Part shown: piece by piece, positions 21,200 to 32,553 of the stretch | Numbering within the stretch: position 1 is the first letter of the stretch | How the letters are laid out: the number at the start of each line of letters is the position of its first letter | DNA from: Isoetes taiwanensis | Taxonomy: Eukaryota; Streptophyta; Lycopodiopsida; Isoetales; Isoetaceae | NCBI GenBank assembly: GCA_021234155.1 | Contig: JAJEKV010000047.1 | Coordinates: forward strand, 4,105,323-4,169,322 | Direction: 5' to 3' | DNA: 64,000 nucleotides | Made by a program: the position numbers and the translations under genes | Notes under the pieces: model-generated | What the model saw: only the letters and a program-made list of their open reading frames with translations | What the model was told of the DNA's origin: nothing | The model's database searches: none

Positions 21200-22203
21200 G
21201 ATACATGATAGTAAAATCATATTCTTGCAACAATTGCACCCATCTCTTTTGGAGATTGTTCAGCTACGACTGCGTTACAAAGTACTTAAGACTTTGATGA
21301 TCTGTCTTAAGAAGAAATTTCTTACCCAAGAGGTAATGTCTCCACAATTTCAAAGCATGCACAATCGCAAGCATCTCTAGATCATGTGTTGGATAATTTT
21401 GTTTAGCTGGACTGAGCTTTTTAGATTCATACGAACACACATGGCCATCTTGCAATAAAGCACCTCCAATGCCAGTGCCTGAGGCATCTGTTACTACACA
21501 AAATTCTCTTTCCATGCAAGGAATCTTTAGAATAGGTGCATGCGTCAAAGCATCCTTCAAAAATTGAAAGCTACGCTGGCATACTTCAGACCATTGAAAA
21601 GCTAGATCCTTTTGAAGCAGGGTGATCAGAGGAGCTGCTTTCTTGGAAAATTGCTTAACAAACATTCAATAATATCCAGCTAAACCCAGAAATGCTCTAA
21701 TTTCCCTTACAGATTGAGGTTGAGGCCATTCCTGTATAGCTTTCACCTTTTCAGGATCTGGTTCAATTCCCTTGCTGGAGACCACATGGCCCAAATAAAT
21801 CAACTGCTCTTGAGCAAAACTGCATTTGGAAAGTTTACCGTAGAGCTTATGCTATCTCAAAAGATTCAAAACTACACGCAAGTGCTCCACATGCTCTTCT
21901 AACGTTTTAGAATAGATTAGAATGTCATCAAAGAACACGAGCACGAATTGATCAAGCTGAACCCATAAGCCTCATAAAAGTGGCTGGCACATTAGTAAGC
22001 CCAAATGGCATTACTACAAATTCATAATGTCCATATCTAGTACGGAAAGCAGTTTTAGGAATGCCTTCTTCTTTAATTCTGATCTGGTGGTAGCCAGAGC
22101 GCAAATCAATTTTAGAAAAAAATTTGCTACCACTTAATTGATCAAACAGATTATCTACTCTTGGCAAAGCATAACCATTCTTGATGGTAATCCGGTTCAG
22201 CAA
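21200..22203 (-). pseudogene. Chromovirus reverse transcriptase and RNase H
   Basis: ORF 21952-22203 has [39 protein letters not shown] and [14 protein letters not shown] (fingers, motif A and motif B). The catalytic box [10 protein letters not shown] follows at about 21905-21935 in another frame. GIEPDPEKVKAIQEWPQP and AFLGLAGYY follow. ORF 21264-21665 is RNase H: VTDASGTGIGGALLQDG, then LEMLAIVHALKLWRHYL and KTDHQSLKYF. Single-base breaks and two or three stops separate the pieces. Domain order matches a normal Ty3/gypsy pol. Confidence 0.9.
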
Positions 22204-22348
22204 CCTATAATCAACACAGTCTGAATAAGCTGAGGGACGACAGTTTCTTGCACCTTCGCAGTTTTGGTTAGCATTCCGACATACATCATTCCCCCTTTGC
22301 GCAAATAGCGCTTGGCCTGCTTACACGATAGCACAGGAGGACCAGAAA

Positions 22349-22804
22349 TCATAGGACGACTATCCAGTCTCTTAAATGACCCATCTGACAATGTGCAGCT
22401 CTCTCCTTACAATCTATATAGGCACCTACGGCTCTCAACCATGTAGATATTTCAAAATTAGCATGGAGTACTAATCCACAAAGTTTAAATTCCAACCGAG
22501 GAATACAACCATTTGACATCTTAATCACACCATCTGCTAACTCTACCGATCTAGGGTGCCGTGCGATCACACGCAAACCCAACTGATCAACCAATCTAGG
22601 TGAAATAAAATTATGCGTACTACCATTGTCATTGCGTTTGAATGCTACCTGGAAAATGGATAACGTCAGTAGCAAGGTATTCTGGAGGATCTCCACCAAT
22701 AGCATAAGCGCGCATGTCGGGTTCTGCTTTTGATTCTTCCAGAGTAATGGCTTAGGCCCGTGCAGGCCTCTCCTTAGTACGAGCGTTTCGTGGACCAGTA
22801 ACAC
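22349..22804 (-). pseudogene. Chromovirus aspartic protease region
   Basis: The motif DNGSTHNFISPRLVDQLGL fits the active site of Ty3/gypsy proteases (usually D-S-G-S/A-T-H-N-F). SVELADGVI and ID follow at the spacing expected for this fold. The region after this (22197-22391) is frameshifted before the reverse transcriptase. The region immediately upstream is Leu-rich read-through and not part of the domain. Confidence 0.75.
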
Positions 22805-22833
22805 TGCGTACTTACGGCTCGTCTATTCCAATT

Positions 22834-23846
22834 TCAGGGAGTCCCACCACTAGCCTGAGGTTGATTACCTCGGTTCCCATAAGCAGCATTTCGGTCATAT
22901 TCAGTAGTTCCAGCACCCTGCTTCCCGGCATTATTCATGTTTCTCCATTTAGGGGGACAACGTGCTGCATTATGCCCAGCCTCTTTGCAGAAGAAACATA
23001 ATCCTTCCCGACGGCATCGTTCTCGTTCCTCCTGGCTCGTTTGAGCTGGTGCATTTGTCTGCCTTGCAGGCATAGGACATACATTTCCACCAGGACCACC
23101 AGGAACAACAAAACCCCTCTCTCTCTGCTTAGGAAGATTCTCCCTTGCAGGTTTCCAATGTTTGGATGCTTCTTCCCGGCTCTGCTTAATCCTATCCTGG
23201 ACGTGCTCTTTAAACTTAGAAACTCTTATAGCTTCTTCCAAGCTAGGGTATGTCACTCCCCCTACTAACGGATTTAGTTCGGGCTTCAACCACGAATAAA
23301 CTTATCGGCTAACTATGCCACAGTCATAGTAGGTCCATATGACTGCAATGCCCTAAACTTATTGACATATCCCTCCACAGTGTCCTCTTGGATAAGATTC
23401 TGGAATTTGTTCATCTGCTCCACTTCAAACCCAGCAGGTAGGTAGTGGAGTTTGAAAGCGTCCTTAAAAATATCCCATGAAATTTGGCTCAGAACCAAAA
23501 GATTATCTTTCTTATACTCATCCCACCATATTTTAGCAGGTCCAGTCAGCAATATATCATCAATAGTTGCCTTTAGCAGCTCTGGGGTTTTCTTCACTTC
23601 AAAATAGAACTCAATCCCCTTTAGCCATGCATCAGCATCCTCACCCGTGGTATCCTTACCACTGAAAGTCTCCCGTTTGAGCTGCTTCAAAACCTTATTA
23701 ACTTCATCAAGGTCATCATCCTTCTTAGTAACCTGTTGTTGCATAGTGGCCAGCTGTTGCTGCATAGCTGCCAAAATCTGTTCAGTTAGGCTCGGAGGGT
23801 TATTCCTACCTCCAGCTCCAGAATTGTCACCCTCATTTCCAGACAT
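22834..23846 (-). pseudogene. Chromovirus gag (capsid and nucleocapsid)
   Basis: The likely start is the Met at 23846 (MSGNEGDNSGAGG), after the primer-binding site. A Gln-rich coiled segment is followed by ETFSGKDTTGEDADAWLKGI, TGPAKIWWDEYKKD and FKLHYLPAGFEVEQMNKFQN, then VEGYVNKFRALQSYG: the retrotransposon gag fold. A frame break at about 23300 separates the second ORF (22834-23289). That ORF ends with a zinc knuckle CFFCKEAGHNAARC (CX2CX4HX4C) and a Gly/Asn/Gln tail. Gag packages the genomic RNA into virus-like particles. Confidence 0.9.
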
Positions 23847-23966
23847 CCTGCTATTCACCTGGAAAAGGACAATAACGGTTATTCCCGCCAAACCATTCTA
23901 CTTTATAGTAGAATTCCCTGATTCTTATCCCATGATTCCCACATCCCGAAGGTGTCAGAAACCTTC

Positions 23967-23978
23967 GCTCTGATACCA
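23967..23978 (-). promoter_or_regulatory. Primer-binding site complementary to initiator Met-tRNA
   Basis: In element orientation TGGTATCAGAGC lies three bases after the LTR end GTCTCA. This matches the 3' end of plant initiator Met-tRNA, the usual primer for plant Ty3/gypsy and copia elements. Confidence 0.9.
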
Positions 23979-23981
23979 AAC

Positions 23982-26900
23982 TGAGACGGACCCAGCCCTC
24001 TTGGCCTGGGTCGTCGACCGCGTTACAACATAACTACACTTAAAATAAGATAAACCTAACTATCGTAGCAATACAAAGCATACAGAAGATGCCAAAACTT
24101 CTAATTCATATTTATAAGATCCCAAAATACAATAATTTAGGCACCACACATTACAAAGCTATCACGCCATATGATATCACTTTACGCTGATACAAAAGAT
24201 ATGCCAACAACATGTCCACAAGATAACAACAGACTGTATATAAAACATAGCAGGTTCATTCAGATCCTCCATCCGAGGTGACGGAAGAGGACCCAGTAGA
24301 CCCAGACTCTCCTGAAGGCTCATCTGCTGACTCTCCGTCCAAGAGGTCAACCCTCGGCTGCTTCTGCTCATAATAAATTAGTCTGAAGAGGTCAGTCAGC
24401 AGTTCATATATCCGTGCTTCGACACCAACTCTGGCTCATCCCAAGTCTCAACCACCACGAAACCACCACGTTACGAAGGAATCTAAGTGTAACGTGATGC
24501 TTGGCTCATCCGGACGTACCATCTTTAGCAACATACAGCAAGCAAGACAGGGTTAGTCCACATGGACTAAGTGGGGAACACTAGGATAGGGAACCAAGAA
24601 CTATATCCATCATGAAATATTAATTTATGTTCAATATACGCAAGAGAAACTTACCTTGCTCCATGTTTCCTGCAATCAGTTAGGTGATTAAATCTCAAAC
24701 AATCTCACGTCTAAATGCATAACTACATGCCTAGGATCTCTGATTCAGTCCAATGTTCCCCTTGGGTTGCGACCCCAAGGAGACATATTCCAATCCACTG
24801 TATATACAGGCCTTAAAACAAGTGGGCTCTCCCCTTGGCCTCATCCGTCTAGCCCTCCCACTCTGGCCACAGATGCGGAGTCACACGGCCGCCCCACTGC
24901 TCCGAAGATGGGCCGTCAAATAATGCAGAATGCCACGTCATACAATTAAGAATGCCACATCATAACAACTAAGAACCTTTGCATAATATAATTCCCCATA
25001 AGATGGATGCAACCCATATTCTTAAATGCTATATGTCATTTATGCAAGATACCCATGTCGCAACACAACAATAAGCACCGACAATACTATTTTAGAGCAT
25101 GAGACACACATTGCAACAGTAGTTAACAACTAGCAAGAATACAACTCAAGCAAAATAATCCCATATTCAAAAGTCATTACTCATAATACCATTATAGGTT
25201 TAAGCATAACTTTATCATGAATACATTATGGAAAATGCCAATGCTTGTTAAGGCCAATGTGTATTCAAAGGTGGCTTCAAGGTGGCTTCAAGTTGTGTCC
25301 CTAACTAGGCATGCAAAACTAAGTCTCTAAGGAGGGCTCCATAGTCTCAATAAAGCATAACTTATAATTTAAAGCCATGGTATGGTCGAATCATAGGTAT
25401 AACTATATAAATGCATGGGGATACCAGACCCTGGTATCCCCGCCTCTTCAGTAATTAACACTATAACAGAAACTACGGTGGTCGGCATCCGCGCACTTTA
25501 TCGGCTCCCGAAACCGAGTTCGCGAACCAATCGGGGAGAACCTGAAAAATTCGCCCGGGCGAACCCGGAGGATTCGCCCAGGCGAACTCGGTTGAAGGCA
25601 TGGCGGGGCGTCGCGGTTACGTGGCATTGCTGCCGGGTTCGCCCAAGCAAACCCCTAACCAGGGTTATCTGCGTCGACTGTGGCGGCTGACAGCGGATGG
25701 CAGCGGAAGGCAGTGGATGGCAGGCGCCCTACCAGGTTCGCCCAAGCGAACCCACCGGCGGGGCCCGTACCCAATGGCAGGACTGCAGGGCGGTACCCGA
25801 TGGCAGGCCAGGGCGGTACCCGATGGTATTGAGCTTTGGCTATGGCTGTCGGATCTGCCGAAGGCCTGTCAGGTATCCGCACTGCAACATCGATATTCTC
25901 AGGCAGCCCGCGGTGCCGTCCTAGCACCATCACCAATATCATCACAATCTTTCCCACTACACTAAATTTTCCAGACAGGCTCCACGGCACATCGCTACAT
26001 TGATCGCTTGAATATTTCAAATCGCAGTTGCACCCCACAGATAATCCCACATTTCCATACCCGCTGCACCGTTTGATCCAAGCAATCAGCCAGCTGATGG
26101 ATTAGGCAATCCAAAATTTAGGATTTTCAGCGAATTTGTCCCAAATCTTACCTGATCACCTCGAAAATGATGTTGAAAATTGAGAAATTGAGTCTGTCAG
26201 ATTGAATCTTTTTATTTTCGCAGAGGCTGATCAGAAAAACCACGATTGGGTTTTGTTTTTGGGAGAAATTTGGGCCTTTTCTTTGACCCGAGTGTTCTGC
26301 CTGGATAAGAACACTGGGTACACTGCTACATACCTAGAAAAAGCGGCCAGAAAGGGAAGAATCAATCAATTTTCTGATTAATCCACTATATCAGATTGCG
26401 CCTCACATTAAACCCAAGTAGAGAATTAGCATAGATGGCGAGAGTTTGCCCAAATCCATCACATTGGCTCCACAATTCCGAGTTGAAATTGATTGAAAAG
26501 TCCCAAGAACAAGCTTCTGGTGTGCCGGTTCACCCTCCGTGAGCTGCGTAATTCCAATCCAAAGATGAAAAAAAAAAAATAAGCGGTGGGGTTCGGCTGG
26601 CCGAACCCTACAGGGGCATTTATTGCCGCTGGTACGTGGTACTGTCCTAGCCTAGTGGCCCTCTCCGCAGGTGGGTTCGCTTGGGCGAACCCGGCAGGGG
26701 GCTATTAAATGCGGGTGGGGGTCGATTAAATGCAAGTGGGGGTCGCCAGCAAACTGCAGTTTGGGTTCGCTTGGGCGAACCCGTGGATGATGCCACGCCG
26801 GAAATGCACCCGCAATGCTCCCGCCACGTCAAGGGTGCGGGTTCGCTGGGCGATCCGGCCCAGTCCGCTTAGGCGTAATTTGGGTTCGCAGGCGAACCCC

Positions 26901-28063
26901 CGTTGACGCCAAGTTCGCTTGAGCCATTTGAAGCACCGGTCTGCATCGGCCTCCGCTAGGTTTCTACTCACTGGCGGGCGGTTCTCTAAGATTTGGATTG
27001 GCGAACTTTTATACTAGACCTGGCCTTCTGTCTGAGGCAACCAAGCACAAAGCTCATGGTTATCACAGCAACCCACCGGGCCATGCTTGTCAGAGATCAG
27101 AAATACTGGGTTCCAGGGCGTGGCCTAACTTAATTCCGCTATGTACAGATCCGGCTAAGCTCTAGCACGGCATAAACTCTGGTTTTTAGCAGCAAGCGGC
27201 GGTTCTACCACAGGCAAAGGAGGTCGACTGTAAAAATGTAGGTTCCGCCCAGTTCTGAACAGGCTTTTGTTCAAAGAGGTCAAGGGCCAATTTCGACAGC
27301 AAAGAACTGGATTCCTGCTACTCAGACCATTAAAAATCAAAGTTCTTAGACCTAGAATTACCACCAGAGGTCAGCATGGCAGCGTTAGACGGATTTCTAT
27401 GGGAAGGACTAGAAAGTGCAGGTTTGGCCGAATTCTTGTCAGAGGGAAATTCCCTCAACATAAAACCGGATAGATTACCAGCTCGCTCAGGCTCCGCCAA
27501 GAGTTCGTTTGTTTCTTGTTTATGTTTTCTTAATTCTTTACTCTTCTAGAACTGTAACCCAAAAACCGACTCCACATACAATCCCCACCTCTTAATCTCA
27601 GTCTCAGATCTTTTCCGCTTTAAATTGGCTTGATTCCCGTTTGCTTCCAGCTCTTTTCTCCTCCTTCCTCCGTCCTTGTCTTTGCTTCAAGCTGCTGCTT
27701 CTGATTTCGTGCTTATCCATCAGATTTCCTTATATACATTTTAGCCACATGGGCAAAGCCATTTGGCATTCCCCCATTAGTCTAGATTAAGCTAATGGCT
27801 AAATCTTTTATAGTTGGGCTAAATGCAGAAAATAACGGCTGCCAGGCATCCTAAGGCTCGATTAGGCATCTTTCTAATCAAAAGGGTGTGCCGGATTTAG
27901 CATGGCAACCCTTGGCACAGATCACGAGCCTCGCTCCCCTATTTTATGGTGCTCACTTTTTAAAGTTAAACATCTTAAAGGTTTAAATAACCTTAGCTAA
28001 TGGGTTTCTATCGTTTAAACTATCACTACTACAAAACAACACCAAGCTACAGGGATTGTTACA
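23982..28063 (-). repeat. 5' LTR of the chromovirus, with one nested GC-rich insertion
   Basis: It starts TGAGACGG and ends GTTACA in plus orientation and matches the other LTR block by block. A 1.46-kb GC-rich insertion (25484-26941) accounts for its extra length. The core promoter cannot be placed by eye. Confidence 0.85.
25484..26941. mobile_element. GC-rich insertion with repeated palindromes
   Basis: The other LTR lacks this segment (site near 15931). The outer thirds are GC-rich and contain the palindromic word GGGTTCGCTTGGGCGAACCC or close variants at about 25634, 25733, 26664, 26763, 26838 and 26881. The middle third (about 25960-26570) is AT-average. Flanks share GGTC (25480-25483 and 26938-26941), possibly a short duplication; no clear terminal inverted repeat was found. 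Frames such as 25415-25690 run across it without recognisable domains. Confidence 0.6.
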
Positions 28064-28113
28064 TTCTCACCTTGTAGAATTCAACTCATATCCTCATAAG
28101 TTACTGGAAAGGA

Positions 28114-28261
28114 TGACATAAAGAGTGAGGCTATAGGTGACACAAATTGTGGCACCTGTAGCATCACTTCTAAAAAAATGTCACTGATAATGTCATAGTG
28201 TACACTTTTCAAAATTGTGGTGACGTTTTGGTGACACTAATGGACCCCTTCTCTTGTAGTG
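28114..28261. mobile_element. CACTA-type transposon end (fragment)
   Basis: Read from the right, the segment begins CACTACAAGAGAAGGGG, the usual start of plant CACTA (En/Spm) elements. It is followed by subterminal GTGACATT and GTCACC-like words. Only one end is seen; the left border meets chromovirus internal sequence directly. It sits between the internal 3' end and the third LTR fragment. Confidence 0.5.
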
Positions 28262-28339
28262 AATAACCTTAGCTAATGCGTTTCTATCGTTTAAACTATC
28301 ACTATTACAAAACAACACCAAGCTCCAGGGATCGTTACA
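28262..28339 (-). repeat. Outer LTR fragment (78 bp)
   Basis: It matches the first 78 bases (element orientation) of the two full LTRs, with a few substitutions, and ends exactly at the CCTTC duplication. It proves that a third LTR belonged to the array. Confidence 0.8.
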
Positions 28340-28344
28340 CCTTC

Positions 28345-28651
28345 GATTACTATCGGCGATAGAGAGCTGTAATGCCGTTTGGCGGTTCGTTGGCACGTCT
28401 AAGATCGTTGTCATCCTTGCTATCCGCCTCTCCATTCTTGCTGCCTCTCTGCTCTCCCAATCTGGGGTTTCTTCCCCTAGTTGCTCATAATCCTGCTCGA
28501 TCTGTAATGCTCCTGATGCCGGGCCATGGTACTCGTATTCCGAGGATTCGATCTCATGGATCTGGCTTTGATCTCTTCTTGTGTTGAGAGGTGCCAGGTC
28601 CAAGGGCTGGATCAAAGGCTCCCCCACCCTGTTGACTGCCCTGTACTGCAT
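28345..28651 (-). pseudogene. N-terminal part of the unrecognised protein split by the chromovirus
   Basis: The frame starts MQYRAVNRVGEPLIQPLDL and runs through an acidic segment (IHEIESSEYEYHG, EQDYEQLGEETPDWESREAA) to TILDVPTNRQTALQLSIADS, where LTR sequence begins. The coding sequence would resume at 13065 (GEEYILAND) in the same orientation. The charged, largely helical N-terminus gives no family assignment. The Met chosen is the first in frame; no promoter was identified upstream. Confidence 0.45.
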
Positions 28652-29251
28652 GAATAACTTACTACATCAGATGTATAGGCAACAATTTCGCACCAAATAC
28701 AAGTCCGTTTAGCCATGGAAACACTTTTTTCTTTGGTAGATCTTTTTCCTTTTAACCTTTATATGATGTTTTATTCCTCTTTATGCTTCAGATTCAGGTT
28801 TTTTTAAAGGGAATCACAGACATATGCATTTGAAAATTGAGTTATGTAATGCCATCATTTAGGCAGTGTAGAAGATCAGATTGTTGGAGATTTGCTACTC
28901 TTGAGGTCATATTATAATGTCGGGGGTTTGAAATCTAGTCATTGAGCTGGCTTTGGAATTTCTGCATGCAAGATTGCAAGATTGTAAGCTTCCTTTTCCA
29001 CGATCATCTGGCAAATTTAGGAAACATGATTGCCCATTTATATTACTGGTCTTTCATTTTCTGAATATTCCATTCATCAAGGCGGAGTACTATTTGACTT
29101 TTTGTTGTTGGACATGCAGAGGTCTGCTTTTGGCAAAAGGAGAATTTTATCTGAAGTATTCTCTCATGTGGTACATATAATAGTGATTTTGGTATGAATT
29201 ACATAATATTGCTTCCTTAAGGCAACTTAATGATAAGCAGGATATGACTAG
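28652..29251. other. No gene recognised
   Basis: AT-rich sequence with no long frame on either strand apart from a weak 75-residue frame (28953-29180). Confidence 0.5.
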
Positions 29252-30011
29252 CATAAAGGTATACATTGTTACATCTGTTCTTTTGTGAATTCTAGAGTGG
29301 AATAAAAAATATGTTGCTTACAAGAATTGTGTGCTGGTAAGGCTTGAAGCAGTCCCTGAAACCTTTTCTTCAAGCTCCAATTATGATAGAGACAAACATG
29401 TGCCTGATGTTCAATTATAATTTTGACCTGTTAAAACATTTCAAATCCCTGAAGGGTTATGAGCAATTAATGCATGCAGCAAATTTATATGATTTCTAGC
29501 AGTAACTACCTCAACTCTAGAAGGACAATTGACCAACACAACCTACAGGCAGAGGATTGTCTCAATTTAAATATTCGAATGCACTTTTTAGCAAAGGTAA
29601 TAATTTTGCAAGGCATTAAAACTATCAAACTTCTCAGATTTTATGTTGGAAATTTCAGGGGTTAAAGCTCAAGAAATATTCAACCTTATAATAGCGGCTC
29701 TGCAATCTATGTTGTACATTCTAAGGTAAATGTTCGAGGTGCCAATTGCAATTTGTAGATATGAATTACATTTTTATGCAACCATTCCTTTGCGCATCAT
29801 TGGCTGCGACTAAGGACTTTTGTATTTAAGTGTAGAAATGAGCAGAAATCAAGAAAATGTTATGTATGCAGCTTGAAATAGATATAAAATTGCTTGAAAA
29901 TGGATTTGAAAATGTTGCATTCATGTGATATCAAGACATACAATCTATGATGTGAAGCTTGGTTACAATTAAAGTGGCTCCAACAATCTATAATGTGAAG
30001 CTTGGTTACAA

Positions 30012-30450
30012 TTAGGAGAGGGCCGCATGCACCGAAACATACCTATGCCTTTGAGCCTTACAACTCATGTAATCAGGCATGTCCTTCGTCCTGTCCCACA
30101 GCTGCCCTTTGACTCTAGATCCCCCGCCTATGGCTTGGCTCAGCGACTCCAAGGATACCCATTTCCCTCCCCTTGGCGGAAGACTAACTTCCGAGGGCAA
30201 GATTTGCTGGTCATACTGGCAGACTATGTCAGTATAGTAAGGGGTTCTAGTCAGGGTTGCATGGAGGTCGAAGAGCTGGTCAAACACATGGAAGGCCTCT
30301 TCAGCAAGGAAATCACGGGACTGTCGTACCATTGAACAAAGTTCGTGGGTGCCATTGAGCAGAAATAAATGTAGAAAATGGCTTGGAAGAGTTGACAGAG
30401 GGCTAGAAAATCGCCTAAGAGGGTGAGAGCAAGTTGGTGAAGATAAAATG
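30012..30450 (-). pseudogene. Unrecognised minus-strand coding region behind a TATA box (copy A)
   Basis: A TATATAAGG box on the minus strand (about 30465-30475) is followed by a frame reading ELCSMVRQSRDFLAEEAFHV, then FDQLFDLHATLTRTPYYTDI and SLESLSQAIGGGSRVKG. Copy B (36199-36438 minus) preserves LAEEAFHVFDQLFDLHATL but has a stop where copy A has Gln. The conservation is mostly due to recent duplication. No domain recognised; it could be a short gene or a captured exon. Confidence 0.35.
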
Positions 30451-30653
30451 GCAAATCAGGTCTCCTTATATAGATTAAGGCTGTCTATATGTTTCCGTGC
30501 ACAAGGGTTCGTGATCGAACAGACCTTTAATTCTAAGGTTATGGATCCCCAAATGAGGTAACATGAAGTGCAAATCTAAGCAAAACAAGCCAAGAAATAC
30601 TACATAGCAGTTTGTTGGGTCAAACTTGGGCAATTCATGGTCAAACTTGGTCG

Positions 30654-32331
30654 ACTTGGGTCACTTCACGCGAAAGGGGTCTGCGTCGCGAATGCAGAGG
30701 CGTTTGGCGTGGAGTGACCGGAATGGGCTGATTTCTATGAAAACTAAACATTTCTGAGGGTTATAAGATACTGAAATGCCTATCTGGATTGATTCTAGAC
30801 CAACTAGCAACTTATTTCATGCTAACTAGACATCTAAAAGTGCAAATATGGGTGACTCGGGTCACTTCGCGCGAAAGGGGTCTGCGTCGTGAACGCAGAG
30901 GGATTTGGCATGGAGTGACCGGAGTGGCCTGATCTTGGCTACTTTTTGACATTTTTAGCAAAAATTGGTACTACACTACATTTCTAGACAAATTCTAAGC
31001 ATTCTAACATCTTTTTTTTTTTTTTTTTTGAGGGTATGAATATGTTATATTATAGAGAAAGTGTTATACATATATCCCACTTATGGGATTAATAAAGCTA
31101 GCCTTTGCATTCCTGTACTCAGATCATCATCTACTAACCAGTGACACTTAAAGAACACATAAAATCCTTGGATCATACCAATCCTGTCTAGAGCTTTGTT
31201 ATAGTTGAGCCCATATTTTCGATGATGGGCGAGAGCCATGAGAGCCACCTCCATATTAAAAATATTCTTCATCTTGTCCAGGGAGAATTGTTGTCCCCCA
31301 TAGTAATACCACACCTATGCTTCCATATTGTCCACAACCCTATGTTGAGCAGAGACGCAGATAACATCTCCATCGTGCTACAATTATTCACGGCCATTGT
31401 AGATCATTGGTACCAATGAGCGGACACACCCAATCCCGGAAGATCATGACCTTGGGGCAAAAGAATAAATGAGTGAGGGTTTAAGGTATTGCATCCAAGC
31501 GGGCATCCACTCGGAAGAATCCCATTTCAGTAGAGTCTCTCCATAGTGCTCAATCCTCCCTCGTAAAGCTAACCATCCGAAAAATTGCAACCTTCTTGAG
31601 CAGAGTGAAGTCCATGACTTAGCTAGTAGTTGTTTTGCCTGTACAGTGTCAACTCCCAACCTGTCAGCAGCTTTAAGGGGGGAGTCATCACGGAGAAGGC
31701 GATATATCGTGCTGACAACATATTTCTCTTCCTGTTTACAGGCCCATCTGTCACTGGGGCCGTCCTGTCCTGAAATATTAGCCAAAGTACTACATATTTC
31801 TCGGTAGATCTTCCTATCACCCTCCCCTGCACCTTGAACCTTTTCTTTAAAGCGAGACCAGGAGAGCCACCGTACACCATCCCAAAGATGTGCCACTCTA
31901 GTGATTCCTGCTGACCTCCATTTAAGAAAGATGCGGGGGTGTGTGAGAGCTAGAGGGAGGTTATTTCTCATCCATATCTGAGTGTTCCAGAAAATGCTCA
32001 GCTTTCCAGCCTCCCTCGGAGCTTCCATTGGCTTAAAAAGACTTTGAACTTCTAACCAAGCCTGTAGCAGCTTCCGCATAATTGGTGATGTGCCTGGGGC
32101 AATTTTGTAACTATAAAAGAAGGAACCCATTTCCTCCCTGGGTAAAGAAGGCTTACCTTTAAAAGTACAACGTTGAAGCCAATATTTGACAAAGTGCAGA
32201 GCTGGGGAGGTAACATCTTTTAGTACAAAATTTGGATCAATTTTGCCCCAAATCAAGTGACTCGGGTCACTTCGCGCGAAAGGGGCCTGCGTCGCGAACG
32301 CAGAGGCGTTTGACGCGGAGTGACCGGAGTC
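30654..32331. repeat. Hairpin module repeated three times (copy A)
   Basis: A block of about 68 bp, GGGTCACTTCGCGCGAAAGG through GGAGTGACCGGA, occurs at 30659-30725, 30857-30924 and 32269-32333. The third copy was moved away by the LINE. Each block has outer arms GGTCACT/AGTGACC and an inner stem CTGCGT/ACGCAG. In copy B, without the LINE, the three blocks lie about 200 bp apart (36640, 36839, 37041). Confidence 0.75.
31016..32210 (-). mobile_element. 5'-truncated LINE with 11-bp target duplication
   Basis: TAACATCTTTT at 31005-31015 and 32211-32221 brackets the insertion; copy B has a single copy at about 36986. The minus-strand frame 31444-32210 has LSIFWNTQIWMRNNLPLAL, MRKLLQAWLEVQSLF and, near the end, SRRLQFFGWLALRGRIEHYG. 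The last is the reverse-transcriptase-associated zinc-finger region found at the C-terminus of plant L1-type LINEs. A second frame (31081-31314) continues the C-terminus after a frameshift, followed by poly(A) (T-run 31011-31030). Confidence 0.9.
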
Positions 32332-32553
32332 GGTCGACTTCGAGGCAATTTTTTTATTTTTTTGACAAAATTTTATGCAGATTAAGCAATTAGAAGTATT
32401 CTAAGTACAATAGAAAAAGATTTCATACCCAATTGATTTATACAAGAACACTTTTATGCTAATGAGAAATTGATTTACAGAGAAAGATAGTTTTATAGAT
32501 ATAAGTTGCAATATACAAAGATATTTTATATATATGAAGTTTAACTTATATCT

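Larger units (their letters stand above)
13066..28339 (-). mobile_element. Compound chromovirus (Ty3/gypsy) insertion with three LTR segments
   Basis: On the minus strand the order is: LTR fragment (28339-28262), a 148-bp foreign piece (28261-28114), the last 50 bp of an internal region (28113-28064), a full LTR (28063-23982), gag-pol (23981-19689) and a second full LTR (19688-13066). The LTRs start TGTAAC and end GTCTCA in element orientation. LTRs of 6623 and 4082 bp reduce to about 2.6 kb each when nested insertions are removed. The LTR-internal-LTR-internal-LTR order indicates a tandem array formed by unequal recombination, later deleted on one side. Outer edges carry the CCTTC duplication. 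The gag-pol has frameshifts and stops, so it is not autonomous now. Confidence 0.85.

Noticed and set aside
29530-29560. AEDCLNLNI resembling the carboxylesterase EDCLYLNI signature
   Set aside because: It is an isolated nine-residue match with no surrounding esterase sequence.
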